Shown: piece by piece, positions 21,066-51,960 of the stretch
Layout: each line of letters begins with the position of its first letter
Position numbering within the stretch: the first letter of the stretch is position 1
Assembly (NCBI GenBank): GCA_028015205.1
Contig: CM051521.1
Location: 103,950,513-104,014,512 of the forward strand
DNA from: Mytilisepta virgata
Taxonomy: Eukaryota; Mollusca; Bivalvia; Mytilida; Mytilidae
Length of the DNA stretch: 64,000 nt
Direction: 5' to 3'
The notes under the pieces: generated by a model
What the model was told of the DNA's origin: nothing
Database searches by the model: none
What the model saw: only the letters and a program-made list of their open reading frames with translations
Translations under genes and position numbers: made by a program

Positions 21066-21369
21066 CAACACAGATCAGCAACTTATGAGACATGACCTAC
21101 ATTTCATACTTAAGTGACTATTAATTTAAGCATTAAGCTGTCCATTAATTATTCTTCATGGGATGTCAATTAATGTAAGACATAATGTGAAACTTTCATA
21201 TCTCTAAATTATTTCTCAAAATAATTACCCACCCTTCATATACAGATGGGAATTCTATCTTCAGGAGAACGGGGCATCAGTGTCTTGTAGCAATATTGCT
21301 ATTTGTAATCAATGGTCTGAAGACTTAGAGGACCTGGTTCTTTTAATCTGGAACATATTTTCTTTCCCC
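21066..21369. other. Intergenic, nothing recognised
   Basis: AT-rich, no gene or repeat seen. Confidence 0.4.
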
Positions 21370-21662
21370 ATTGTTGAAACTTTTGCACTTTGATTGGAGA
21401 TGTATTGAAGAAGTTTGTTTAGTTGGGGGTTTTATGCCATTTTCAGCATATTTAGCTATTTTGTGGCAGCCAGTTCTTGTTGGTGGAGGAAGCCGGAGTA
21501 CCCGGAGAGAGCAACCAATTTTCGGTAGGAAAATTGGCAATTTAGATTGGAGTCGAACACACCCCACCACAGGTGAGATTCGAACTCACAACCCCAGTGT
21601 TGACAGGCTACTGATCATTAGTAGTTATGACGTACTACCTAGACCACTTGGCCACCAAGGAA
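21370..21662 (-). mobile_element. tRNA-derived SINE (Leu/Ser-type head)
   Basis: On the minus strand the head carries TGGCCAAGTGGTCTAGG (A box) and GTGAGTTCGAATCTCACC (B box) with a long variable arm between, like a class II tRNA. The body has 'ctctccgggtactccgg' and 'cttcctccacc'. It is not a working tRNA gene: the stems do not close. A partial copy of the body, in plus orientation, is at 46003-46172. Confidence 0.75.
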
Positions 21663-22745
21663 CCCTTTTGAAGACATACATCTGGATATGGTCAGTAATG
21701 ATATAGGGAACCTGTTATTGAAACTTGTTGAGTTTGGTTTTTCAGCAACCAAGGATTAACTCTGGCAGGATGATTCAAAATTCATGTTCATTATTCTAGA
21801 TATATTCTAAAAACTTCTGCAGGTAAAATATAGTGCATGTTATTCATTTATAAAATCGTAAATCCTGTATGTAAATTATTTTAGCATTGGATGGATAAAG
21901 AATTTATTACTCTATGTTATTGAACTCATCGAGCGGGGTTAACCTTTTAATTTGCATAAGGCCAGTTTATTTAATTTTTAGTATGTTCAGCATATTACCC
22001 ATTATAAACATTACTGAACTGTGTTTAATAGTGGTAGTGTTGTCAGTACATTGTAAATGTACTAAAGAAAAGACCAAGGTGTATTATATGTGATAATCTG
22101 ACAGTTTCCGTTTTAAATATTTCTGTACATCATACATGACAAATAGTTGTTAAAATGTGATTCATATTCAAACTGCTGCATGTGCTAGGTATGAATGGGT
22201 AATTGACAACGTGTAACCAGACATTTAATGGTCAATGAAATATGTTAGATAACCTGACATCCCTAATGAAACTGACTGTCCTGTTTTTATTCAACCGATG
22301 TAAGCTCCACCCAATCAGGTGAAAACAATTGAGTAATACCAAATAATGTTACACTTGACAAATATAGCAGTTGGAAGAATAGGTTCCTTAAGACCAATTT
22401 TTTTATTCTTTTGTTGGTTTCCATCATCTTTGTGGAATTCCATGAATTTTTACATCTAATATTCTCATAAATTCAAATCACCCCTTTCAGTAATGTATGC
22501 AATGACTTGGATTGCCAACCAAGGTGGGTAATGAGAAAATTTACATACAGACAAAATAGCTGCTCTATCTCATACGATTAGGCAACACAAGATTGATATT
22601 CAGATTCTCATCCTCTGCCAGGTTAGCTATTAACCCCCTGGGTTGGAATAATTTGACAACATATGAAATTTAGTATATAAATTTGTAACCGACTTTCATT
22701 TGTTTTCTGTTGTTGCTTAAACTTCTATCTGATCAAGAAATTGAA
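21663..22745. other. Intergenic, nothing recognised
   Basis: About 1.1 kb without a supported gene, hairpin end or tandem repeat. Confidence 0.45.
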
Positions 22746-23835
22746 TAAACTAGAGGCTCCCAGGAGCCTGTATTGCTCACCTGGATTTACCTGGTCCATC
22801 TTCTGCACACTGGTAGTCATTCTGGTTGGTGGTAGGTGTGCATTACGAGTAATGGATGCCATTTTATTGCTAAGTTTGGTTTTAATTTGTCATTATGGTT
22901 TCGTACAAGAATTTTGTTTTTAAGTGAATTTTTCCATAAGGGACATGATAAACTAAGGTTGGCTATTATGTTCATCTTGGTTGGCAGTCTGGGTCATCAT
23001 AGATACTTTTGCTAAGGAATCATGTTTTACCAGTTTGGTCCCCAAGTGATTTCAAAGGAAAAGACCTTTAAAAGATAGTCCTATAGCATCCTATGTTACT
23101 AGGACGACCATCTTTCCTGGCTTTCCAGGTCAATGGACACAAAATTGGAACAGACCCACATAAGAACTAGTGTTGCCAAATCTGGTTCAATTTGGCTTTG
23201 TAGTTTAAGACAAAAATATATTTGTACACAACAATGTATGTGAATTTAAAGTCCAATTTGGTCCAATGTTAAACTAAGATCATCAGCTAAAATGGCCATC
23301 TTGGCCATTTTACTACAGTTTAGTCTCAAATGGTTTTAGAGAAGACCTTCCAAGAATTTTCCTATATTCAATTAAGTTTGACTGCAGCAGCCATCATGGT
23401 TGACAATCCAGGTCACTGGAAACAATTCTGAAAGAGAACCATTACTAACAAGTCTGGTTCCAATTGGCCAAGTGGTTTCAGATAAAATGTCATTTAATTT
23501 TCCAATAGGGTCCTATGTTAAACAAATTTTGCTGTGGTGGATTTCTGATAGACACCAAATAACAGCACTTGTTAAGGACCTTTCTAGAAAAATATTTGTA
23601 AAGTTAAGCTTCAATCAGGTATATCATTCTACTAAAGATGAAAAAGTTTTCAAAGTTCAGGCACTCAAATTAGAAAAGGCTCTGGCAGCCATCTTTCTTG
23701 ACCAGTTACCACAAAAGTAATATCACTTTGAAAGGATCTTACAATAAACATCTCTGTCAAGTTTGGTCAAATTCTTTTGAGTGGTTCTCTAGAAGATCAA
23801 ATTGTGAAAAGTTAACAGACAGACATAAGACGTTA
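22746..23835 (-). mobile_element. E-family element, left end lost
   Basis: On the plus strand it opens with ACTAGAGGCTCCCAGGAGCC and 'tgctcacctgg', the inverse of the E right end. About five diverged core units follow (with 'ggccatcttgg' and 'agggtcctatgttaaac'). It fades at 23835 without the AGCTCACCTG hairpin. The 60-106 residue open frames here are core-repeat artefacts. Confidence 0.7.
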
Positions 23836-25258
23836 AGAATAGCAAAAATACCATGCGGAGTAACTATATTTAATATCTGAAAGCTGTGAATTGCGTGTAC
23901 TAGTAAATATAACATCATCGACTTTTCATCAGTTAAATTTTCATTAAAATAATTAATTTTTACTTCACTGTTATATTATGAAGAATAATCTCCATACATT
24001 AAGAATGATGAAATAAAAAAATTTTTTTTTGTTAATTTTCAATTTGTAAGTTGAATTTTGAAAATTCATTTTATATTATGTATGGCAAATGGTACAACCT
24101 GGGTGTATTACAAATGGGTGTATGACCAATAAGAAATGAAATAAAGAAGAATCTTCATACTTTACTTTGTATGGGATTGAATGGCAGTAAATTAAAAAAT
24201 GAAAACAAAATCTCTCTCTATACTTTCTTTTTAACAAGATAACAATTCAAAACACTGTATATTGAGTATGATGGCTGAGATCAGTCTATTAACATCCCAT
24301 ATACAACATGTGGAGTAGAGCCAAACAGAATTTTGACTGTACAGAAAATCTTAACTCCTACTTAAAACCTTTTGTAATATAAGTTTTCAAAAGCCCAACA
24401 CAAATCCTACTAAATAAAATAGTGAGTTCTGTCTGTAATCAGCTTCTTGTAGATAGGATGGTGCAACATACAAAGAGAAGAAATATATGCTTTGACACTT
24501 TCAGAAAAATTAAATATTAGTAATATTACAGGTTAACAAATCTAAAATGTCATCAGGAAATGCTTGAATTGTCAATGTGTACTCTAATCCACCATAAAAA
24601 TACAACAACAAATAATACATAACATTTGACCATAAATAAACAAATAAACTTTAAATACTTTTAACAACTTTCTAATTTATAACAACGTTAATATTGCTAA
24701 ACATAAAAACATTAAAAATGCCATTTGTAACAAAAATAATATAATAAATGCATTTTGTACTTGAAAATAAGTATAAAATGTCAATTTTTTGCACTTGTTA
24801 ACTAGTACAAAATGTCATCAATATGTTAAAACAAATTGTGACAAGGGAGACAACCAATGAGAAGGATTTAACATATCAATACATTGCATTAACTGGTTTA
24901 AGATGTAAGTCCCAAAACCATACCGTCCATTAATGCAAAATTACAATGTGTAAACCTTAAGTCCTCTTCAACTTTGCTATTAGACACTAACAAAATTAAT
25001 CATATTGTCCCTAAAAACTTAAACACTATTTAATATATTAAGGTCTTTCACAAGAAGATATATTTCTGAAAGATGATACAAAATGTTTGTGACACATGAA
25101 ATGCACTGAAAACTCTCATGCTCTAAACTTTTTGACTTTTACTAGTCTGAACATAAAATTATCCAACTAAAATAATGAGAAAAAAATTATCCTTAATACT
25201 AGCCAAGATAGACTATTTGGTGCAGAATATAATTCTAACCAAAAAATGTCAAGTACAT
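23836..25258. other. Intergenic or distal 3' region of the PP1-like gene
   Basis: Very AT-rich with no recognisable exon. The last exon or 3' UTR of the PP1-like gene could extend this far, but nothing supports it. Confidence 0.35.
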
Positions 25259-25259
25259 A

Positions 25260-25767
25260 TACAGTCAACTCTCTTTATCTCGAAGTCCTTCGGACAGCAA
25301 AAATAATTCGAGATAGAATAAATTTGACTAAATGGAGCTGAAAAATTTTCCAAGTTATGAAGGGGAGGTAATTTACTACTTCCAATAATTCTAAATCTTT
25401 GTAGGTGCCGGTGAAAACGGTAGATGATGATTAACTTGTTGATTAAAAGCCTCTGTAGGCCAATTGACACTTATTAATCTACTCAAGGTAAATTGTTTTT
25501 AAAATCATTGTGACTTCTTTATAAATCAAGACACACTGATTGTCAATTACAGGAAACAAAACTTACCTGTGAAGATGACGATTTATATTTGATATAACAA
25601 ATAAAATTTTCGTTGTTTTTATAATTTGGGATTCAAAATTTAGTTCGAGATAGAAGAAAATTCGACTAAAAAGGAGTCAAACTGTAAAACATTTGGTACC
25701 ATATAAAAAATTCAAATCATCCGAAAATTAGACTCAAGCGAGTTCGACATAACGAGAGTGGACTGTA
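25260..25767. mobile_element. pogo/Tigger-like MITE, second copy
   Basis: CAGTCAACTCTCTTTATC at 25262 and the inverse 'cataacgagagtggactg' at the far end (25765), with TA on both sides. It is 504 bp long. Inner 'gttcgagatagaa' words mirror those of the copy at 15.1-15.9 kb. Confidence 0.75.
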
Positions 25768-26177
25768 CTTTTGCATTTTCAAATCATAATATCATTAAAG
25801 TGGGAAAAATATTAAATAATTTATTCTTAAACATCTTCAAAATTCTAAAATATGAATGTCAATAACATGATCAAAATATACAAGAACCTTAACTAAGTAT
25901 TCTATTTGAAATTAATGTCTTTCACAGTCATTTATACATGCACAAATCTTTGGCAAATTGAACACTGTTCCACCTTACTTTTTCTTTACTATAAGTTTCT
26001 TTTCCTTGTGAGGCTGAAAGCAATCAATAGTAAGTTTTGTGACTATTTAATGTACTGCAATTATAATTTGTACAAAATGATAACATGTACACAACACATA
26101 CATTATTCTGTTAATGGCTGGAAAAATCAAGAATATATTTAGATATGAAGGCCCATAAAAATAAACATAAGCACTCT
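25768..26177. other. AT-rich spacer before the large E array
   Basis: Nothing recognised. Confidence 0.4.
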
Positions 26178-26329
26178 TTCAAACTAGAGGCTCTCAAGAG
26201 CCTGTGTCGCTCACCTGTATCTAATGTGATTACAATAGCTACTGAAGACATCTTATCATTATTATTTTTGAATATGTGGTCAAGTTGTGACCATTCAGAA
26301 TTTTTTTTACAATTTTCTGATAGACTTCT

Positions 26330-29300
26330 AAACATCTTGGATGATGGATCGGCAACAAAGTAACAACACTTGGTTAGCACCTCATAAGGAACATTCATGC
26401 TATGTTTTGTTACATTCCATTCAGTGGTTCTCTAAAAGAAATCATTTGTATGCATTTCCCATAGGGTCCAATGTTAAACTTAGTCCCCCGCTGGCGGCCA
26501 TCTTGGATGATGGATCGGCTACAAAGTAACAACGCTTGGTCAGCACCTCATAAGGAACATTCATGCCAGATTTAGTTTCATTCCATTCAGTGGTTCTCTA
26601 AAAGAAGTCATTTGTATGCATTTCCCATAGGGTCCTATGTTAAACTAAGTTCCCCGCTGGCGGCCATCTTGGATGATGGATCAGCTACAAAGTAACAACA
26701 CTTGGTCAGCACTTCATAAGGAATATTCATGCCATGTTTGGTTTCATTCCATTAAGTGGGTCACTAGAAGAAGTCATTTGTATGCATTTCCCATAGGGTT
26801 CTATGTTAAACTAAGTCCCCCGCTGGTGGCCATCTTGGATTATGGATCGGCTACAAAGTAACAACACTTGGTCAGCACCTCATAAGGAACATTCATGCTA
26901 TGTTTTGTTACATTCCATTCAGTGGTTCTCTAAAAGAAGTCATTTGTATGCATTTCCCATAGGGTCCAATGTTAAACTTAGTCTCCCGCTGGCGGCCATC
27001 TTGGATTATGGATCGGCTACAAAGTAACAACACTTGGTCAGCACCTCATAAGGAACATTCATGCCATGTTTGGTTTCATTCTATTCAACGGTTCTCTAAA
27101 AGAAGTCATTTGTATGCATTTCCCATAGGGTCCTATGTTAAACTAAGTCCCCCTCTGGCGGCCATCTTGGATGATGGATCGGCTACAAAGTAACAACACT
27201 TGGTCAGCACCTCATAAGGAACATTCATGCCAGATTTACTTTCATTCCATTCAGTGGTTCTCTAAAAGAAGTCATTTGTATGCATTTCCCATAGGGTCCT
27301 ATGTTAAACTAAGTTCCCCGCTGGCGGCCATCTTGGATGATGGATCAGCTACAAAGTAACAACACTTGGTCAGCACTTCATAAGGAATATTCATGCCATG
27401 TTTGGTTTCATTCCATTAAGTGGGTCACTAAAAGAAGTCATTTGTATGCATTTCCCATAGGGTTCTATGTTAAACTAAGTTTCCTGCTGGCGGCCATCTT
27501 GGATTATGGATCGGCTACAAAGTAACAACACTTGGTCAGCACCTCATAAGGAACATTCATGCCATGTTTGGTTTCATTCCATTCAACGGTTCTCTAAAAG
27601 AAGTCATTTGTATGCATTTCCCATAGGGTCCTATGTTAAACTAAGTCCCCCTCTGGCGGCCATCTTGGATGATGGATCGGCTACAAAGTAACAACACTTG
27701 GTCAGCACCTTATAAGGGTTCATTCATGCCAGATTTAGTTTCATTCCATTCAGTTGTTCTCTAAAAGAAGTCATTTGTATGCATTTCCCATAGGGTCCAA
27801 TGTTAAACTTAGTCCCCCGCTGGCGGCCATCTTGGATGATGGATCGGCTACAAAGTAACAACACTTGGTCAGCACCTCATAAGGAACATTCATGCCAGAT
27901 TTAGTTTCATTCCATTCAGTGGTTCTCTAAAAGAAGTCATTTGTATGCATTTCCCATAGGGTTCTATGTTAAACTAAGTCCCCCGCTGGCGGCCATCTTG
28001 GATTATGGATCGGCTACAAAGTAACAACACTTGGTCAGCACCTCATAAGGAACATTCATGCCATGTTTGGTTTCATTCCATTCAACGGTTCTCTAAAAGA
28101 AGTCATTTGTATGCATTTCCCATAGGGTCCTATGTTAAACTAAGTTCGCCGCTGGCGGCCATCTTGGATGATGGATCGGCTACAAAGTAACAACACTTGG
28201 TCAGCACCTCATAAGGAACATTCATGCCAGATTTAGTTTCATTCCATTCAGTGGTTCTCTAAAAGAAGTCATTTGTATGCATTTCCCATAGGGTCCTATG
28301 TTAAACTAAGTTCCCCGCTGGCGGCCATCTTGGATGATGGATCGGCTACAAAGTAACAACACTTGGTCAGCACCTCATAAGGAACATTCATGCCATGTTT
28401 GGTTTCATTCCATTCAACGGTTCTCTAAAAGAAGTCATTTGTATGCATTTCCCATAGGGTCCTATGTTAAACTAAGTTCGCCGCTGGCGGCCATCTTGGA
28501 TGATGGATCGGCTACAAAGTAACAACACTTGGTCAGCACCTCATAAGGAACATTCATGCCAGATTTAGTTTCATTCCATTCAGTGGTTCTCTAAAAGAAG
28601 TCATTTGTATGCATTTCCCATAGGGTCCTATGTTAAACTAAGTTCGCCGCTGGCGGCCATCTTGGATTATGGATCGGCTACAAAGTAACAACACTTGGTC
28701 AGCACCTCATAAGGAACATTCATGCCAGATTTAGTTTCATTCCATTCAGTGGTTCTCTAAAAGAAGTCATTTGTATGCATTTCCCATAGGGTCCTATGTT
28801 AAACTAAGTTCCCCGCTGGCGGCCATCTTGGATGATGGATCGGCTACAAAGTAACAACACTTGGTCAGCACCTCATAAGGAACATTCATGCCATGTTTGG
28901 TTTCATTCCATTCAACGGTTCTCTAAAAGAAGTCATTTGTATGCATTTCCCATAGGGTCCTATGTTAAACTAAGTTCGCCGCTGGCGGCCATCTTGGATG
29001 ATGGATCGGCTACAAAGTAACAACACTTGGTCAGCACCTTATAAGGGTTCATTCATGCCAGATTTAGTTTCATTCCATTCAGTTGTTCTCTAAAAGAAGT
29101 CATTTGTATGCATTTCCCATAGGGTCCAATGTTAAACTTAGTCCCCCGCTGGCGGCCATCTTGGATGATGGATCGGCTACAAAGTAACAACACTTGGTCA
29201 GCACCTCATAAGGAACATTCATGCCAGATTTAGTTTCATTCCATTCAGTGGTTCTCTAAAAGAAGTCATTTGTATGCATTTCCCATAGGGTTCTATGTTA

Positions 29301-30425
29301 AACTAAGTTTCCTGCTGGCGGCCATCTTGGATTATGGATCGGCTACAAAGTAACAACACTTGGTCAGCACCTCATAAGGAACATTCATGCCATGTTTGGT
29401 TTCATTCCATTCAACGGTTCTCTAAAAGAAGTCATTTGTATGCATTTCCCATAGGGTCCTATGTTAAACTAAGTCCCCCTCTGGCGGCCATCTTGGATGA
29501 TGGATCGGCTACAAAGTAACAACACTTGGTCAGCACATCATAAGGAACATTCATGCCAGATTTAGTTTCATTCCATTCAGTGGTTCTCTAAAAGAAGTCA
29601 TTTGTATGCATTTCCCATAGGGTCCTATGTTAAACTAAGTTCGCCGCTGGCGGCCATCTTGGATGATGGATCGGCTACAAAGTAACAACACTTGGTCAGC
29701 ACCTCATAAGGAACATTCATGCCAGATTTAGTTTCATTCCATTCAGTGGTTCTCTAAAAGAAGTCATTTGTATGCATTTCCCATAGGGTTCTATGTTAAA
29801 CAAGTCTCCCGCTGGCGGCCATCTTGGATTATGGATCGGCTACAAAGTAACAACACTTGGTCAGCACCTCATAAGGAACATTCATGCCATGTTTGGTTTC
29901 ATTCCATTCAACGGTTCTCTAAAAGAAGTCATTTGTATGCATTTCCCATAGGGTCCTATGTTAAACTAAGCCCCCCTCTGGTGGCCATCTTGGATGATGG
30001 ATCGGCTACAAAGTAACAACACTTGGTCAGCACCTCATAAGGAACATTCATGCCAGATTTAGTTTCATTCCATTCAGTGGTTCTCTAAAAGAAGTCATTT
30101 GTATGCATTTCCCATAGGGTCCTATGTTAAACTAAGTTCGCCGCTGGCGGCCATCTTGGATGATGGATCGGCTACAAAGTAACAACACTTGGTCAGCACC
30201 TCATAAGGAACATTCATGCCAGATTTAGTTTCATTCCATTCAGTGGTTCTCTAAAAGAAGTCATTTGTATGCATTTCCCATAGGGTCCTATGTTAAACTA
30301 AGTTCCCCGCTGGCGGCCATCTTGGATGATGGATCGGCTACAAAGTAACAACACTTGGTCAGCACCTCATAAGGAACATTCATGCCATGTTTGGTTTCAT
30401 TCCATTCAGTGGTTCTCTAGAAGAA
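26330..30425 (-). repeat. 166-bp satellite-like tandem array, about 25 monomers, with trimer order
   Basis: Each monomer holds 'atcggctacaaagtaac', 'aacacttggtcagcacc', 'aaggaacattcatgcc', 'tttgtatgcatttccc', 'atagggtcctatgtt' and 'ggcggccatcttgga'. Monomers fall into types: A has 'catgtttgg' with 'caacggttc'; B has 'cagatttag' with 'cagtggttc'. From about 27.5 kb on the order B-B-A recurs, giving a 498-bp higher unit, and special variants ('ataagggttcattc' with 'cagttgttc') recur with it. Open frames of 61-62 codons in each monomer are not genes: 166 is not a multiple of three. Confidence 0.9.
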
Positions 30426-30442
30426 GTTCAAAATGTAAAATG

Positions 30443-30510
30443 TTAACGACGACGCCGGACGACGGACGACGGACGACGGACGACGACGGACGACGGACGA
30501 CGGACGCCAA
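30443..30510 (+). repeat. GACGG-type microsatellite in the E left arm
   Basis: Runs of 'gacggac' and 'gacgac' units, about 60 bp, at the fixed place between core array and left hairpin. The same site in the sister element (33945-33962) is much shorter, so it varies in length. Confidence 0.8.
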
Positions 30511-30556
30511 GTGATGAGAAAAGCTCACTTGACCCTTTGGGTCAGGTGAGCTAAAA

Positions 30557-30933
30557 AAAAGACTTAATGTTATGTTTCATTTTTTGTTTTGTTTTGTTTG
30601 TATAATTTGATGTACTACAATATAAAGGGAACAACCATGCTTAATTTGAGGGAGGCTTAGAAACAACTTGAAATATTAAGCTCTCTAAACAACAAATAAA
30701 TATATTAAAACCAGCAATAAAAGTACTGTTCATTTGATTATGTTTCTGTCCAAGAATTGTCCTTAAATATTTACTAGTCAAAGTTTATTGTTTTGTGATA
30801 ATTTTACTTTGTGTTAATATACATATATCTGGATTACTTCATTTCCACAGCAGAATGAATACTTAATCCATTCATATCAATTAGCAACTTCAGCCAATCC
30901 TTTTATTCTGTTAGCCTTCATGTAATGTAGAAT
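30557..30933 (-). other. Probable 3' region of the PP1-like gene
   Basis: It lies between the last open frame and the E array. AT-rich, no repeat. It may hold the 3' UTR or a tiny last exon. Confidence 0.4.
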
Positions 30934-30990
30934 TCAGAGGAATAAGAATTCAACATAACAAAGTTGCTTTGTATCATAGAAACAGCTTAC

Positions 30991-48614
<17,624 letters not shown>

Positions 48615-50460
48615 CTTTTGTCACAGCTTCTTACTTTTAAGCACCAATATAGAAGTATGTTAGGATAGTTTGCACTTCTAAAAAATTAATAAAACATAAC
48701 ATTTTAATTTTGATCAACTGGTGTATGTTAATTCATATTAAACTTTGTAGCAGAAAACACTGCAATGGAGAAAGTTAAATGAATACCCCTGGGATTTTGA
48801 GAATAGTTTCACCTCTAAAATTTAAATGTGAATATAAGCAATGCCTTTAGCCCCGTACATATTAAATTGGTCAGTTTCCTGTTGTGATATCAGCTTTCAT
48901 AGGAGACCTGTATATGATATATCTCTCTTTTAGTTTAGGGGCAAGATTAACCCTTTTTTAAGATAATATAAAATTCACACTTCAGTTGTTATTGAAATCT
49001 TTATTTTAAACGGTAGCATTAAAATGTTCTATTCCCTATATATTTACAAAGAATTGATGTGATCAACGTCTAGCAGAGAATTCCAAACCTGTACTATGGG
49101 CCATCTAAATAGAAAAGAAAGTAAAATGTAATACTGTCACACAAATAGCAAGTAAAAAATACTTGTGTAGTAGCTCTGAGGCATTTCATTCTTACTGTAT
49201 GTAAGTCATGCTTCTTACTGTCCTCGCGAAGCCACAACTAGCCATGCTCCTTACTTAGTTCAAGCATTCAAAAGTAGTAATGGTTTTTTTTGCAAGACCT
49301 GTAGAATTTCCATGTACAGGACCAAAAGTCTCCATTGTCTTTCTGCAACCTTCTATGGCATTGAACACATGCAGGTGACATGATAGTCTCAAGCACGGGT
49401 CTGCCAAAATTTCCACCATAGAAAGCCCATAGTAGCACATACAGAAGTTTGTGAGCTAGGCTTTAGTCTTGCATTGACTTGTCCAAAATCTACCTACTGT
49501 AACAAATTATTACTTATCCATTAAGCAAACAAAACAACTTTAAAGTGTTGATGTGTGGAACAATCCATTTGAAATATTTTGTCAATAACTCAATATGAAT
49601 GTTCCTGTAGAGATTTTATAGTTTTGTTTAAAATTTTCTGGATACAATCACTACAGTAGCCAAGTGCTTTTTAGGACTGATAATTCCAAATCTAATAGGT
49701 CAAAGTTACTGATGCCATTAGAAGACCAATTCCAATATTATTAACCAACCAAAATTTTTTTCATTCGCCCTGAGTCTGTTTGCCCCGAGTCCATTCGCCC
49801 TTATGTTGATATCAGTTAATTAATAACAGGATAAACAAAACTTGACAGGTTAAAAATGTAATTGATATTTGTTTTACTTTTCAAAAATTTTGAAAGTTTA
49901 CTTGATAACTTGATTTCAAAATGTTCGTATTAAATGAGTTAATATGTTATATCAAAATTCAATTAAAGCACAATTATCTGTTTGAAACTGGGATTAATTA
50001 ATATATTAATCCCAAGTTTTAAATATATTTAAGAAATAAATAAAATGAAAAAAATGAAAAAGAAATAAATATTAGTAAATATAAAAAAAACTGTATCAAT
50101 TGCAACGTTACATATTTTTTACTTTAATCTAAGATAATTACAATTTTTAAATCAACTTACAATTCAAAGGAGGGAAACCATCAAGAGTTAGATCATACTT
50201 GTAAAATGGGACAGGAAAAATTATAGTCTTGATAAATCACATATACAAGATCTATGTTATATATAGCATTTTGATGATTCCGACCATATGACATCAAACA
50301 ACCTTTTTACACAAACACTTTTTCGTTTAAGAAGCATATATGGTCAGAATCGACATTTTCTCAAAAATATCACAAATATCTAAAGGTAGGGTGAACAGGA
50401 ATAAGGCCGAACAGACCCGAATTCATAAAAAAATACTGAAGTAAAAGATGTAGTTCATGA
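48615..50460. other. Upstream region of the PP1-like gene and intergenic DNA
   Basis: No gene recognised; the PP1-like promoter and 5' UTR should lie near 48.6-49 kb. A minus-strand open frame at 49255-49440 has no family resemblance. A short 'ttcgccctgagtc' repeat is at 49765-49803. Confidence 0.4.
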
Positions 50461-50590
50461 TGGCTTATCAAAGACCGTTAGAATAATCGAATATGTCTAA
50501 ATCAAATTCTTTAAAAATGTTGCCTCTCACATTTTTAGAGAATTTTATTTAGACATACATGTATTCGATTATTCTAACTTTGATAAGCCA
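50461..50590. repeat. 130-bp near-perfect palindrome (hairpin)
   Basis: TGGCTTATCAAAG and 'ttagaataatcgaata' on the left arm pair with 'tattcgattattctaa' and CTTTGATAAGCCA on the right; arms are about 60 bp around a loop of a few bases. It may be a snap-back MITE or a hairpin transcript. Confidence 0.8.
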
Positions 50591-51960
50591 TTTTTTAGTA
50601 CATAAAAGAGTTTGAAAGATAAATTCAAAAATATTATTAAATAAAGGTCGTAACAAAGGTACCACACTCCAAGGTGCATTCAATAGGGAAAGTACAAACA
50701 CCGATAAAACCGAAAAGAAGCTAAAATGTATCAACCATCGGAACAACTGGAAAACAACTGTCATAATTCTGACTTGGTACAGGCATTTTCTGAAGAAAAT
50801 GGTGGGTTAAACCAGATTTTACAGCTAGCCAAAAGGAAGAAAGCTGTTAAGTCCAAAAATAAATATTTCCGCAGTGAATAATTTTAGAGGGAAAATAAAA
50901 GAATAGAACGGAGGTCTTCACTTCCAGTCATACACTGTAGAACTTGTCCTTTTGTCAAGAAAATAGCTTAAAAAGTGGCCGTTCATCGTTTTGAGGAAGA
51001 AAGCAAATGAAAAGGTCAGAATATTTCATAAATATAATTAAAAAGCAAACAAAAAAACACCATGAGACCATCGAGAAAGAATAAAGAAGGGGTTAAAACT
51101 AAAAATTGGCAGTAACGAAACTGTTTGATCCCTTTCTACTATACACACAATGTATAACGCATACCATTCGACTGGCACATATTTCTGCCCCAAAACATCT
51201 ATGGTATGAGCCCCTGTGATTTGAGCAACAGAAATAAAAAAAAGTTCCAGAATAAAAGGGAAACATTGCATCGTAACATTTTGCACACTGACACAAGCAA
51301 CATATATTATTCGATCTACATGTATTTCCTTCATAAAATTGTATGGCCTGTCTGTGGAACAATCCGAGTGACCACTACAAGACAGAAGAAAAGTTAAACC
51401 TGAATAACTGGAACCCTACTATAAGCGGTAAAATGTTATTGTTTACTAAGAAAAGAAAACATAAATACACCGGAACTGGCGGAAGTACATCAGTAGCATC
51501 ATCAGCTGGCTTTATAAATAGCTTCGCTGTCACCTATGTGTATGATGGCGAATGTGCCATGAATATCATCACTTTCATTTATTTAAACGACATATTTCCG
51601 ATTATATTTTTACCGTTATATTGCATTCATTGGCAGTCATCATCATTCACCATACACAGAAAACGTCACACCTGATTTGCGTCCATTCTGCTGCTGAGAC
51701 AGACAAGTCATGTGACCGTTGTTACGGCAACTGGATCAATAACTTGATTTGCCGGGAAATTCAAACACTATCAGCAGGTGCGATCCTAACCCCCGTTGCA
51801 AAGTCTTCGACTCTCCGAACATCGCGAAGTACTTTGTACCTTGATCTTTGCTGGGACTAGTTATAATAGTTTTATGTATGGACTGTGGTTTGCTCTTTTT
51901 CGAATACTTTAAAGAATTCGTTATATTTGTTTTTTTTAGTTCCAGGGCTGCTTATAATTA
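50591..51960. other. Intergenic, nothing recognised
   Basis: Overlapping open frames of 60-110 codons on both strands (51.0-51.9 kb) lack any family motif and overlap each other in several frames, so none is called. Confidence 0.4.

Larger units (their letters stand above)
26178..30556 (-). mobile_element. E-family element expanded to about 25 core monomers
   Basis: Right end (plus strand) ACTAGAGGCTCTCAAGAGCC and 'tgtgtcgctcacctgt' at 26185. A short right arm is followed by a very regular 166-bp array, then the left arm 'agttcaaaatgtaaaatg', a long GACGG microsatellite and the hairpin AGCTCACTTGACCC-TTT-GGGTCAGGTGAGCT ending at 30553. The right arm lacks 97 bp present in the sister copy at 31.6-34.0 kb. 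It lies about 440 bp 3' of the last PP1-like coding exon found. Confidence 0.88.

Noticed and set aside
49255..49440. 61-residue minus-strand frame (MCYYGLSMVEILADP...)
   Set aside because: Composition looks protein-like but no family was recognised and no matching exon was found; not enough to call.
51038..51860. Several overlapping frames of 87-110 residues on both strands
   Set aside because: They overlap in conflicting frames, have no recognisable motif and no supporting splice sites.
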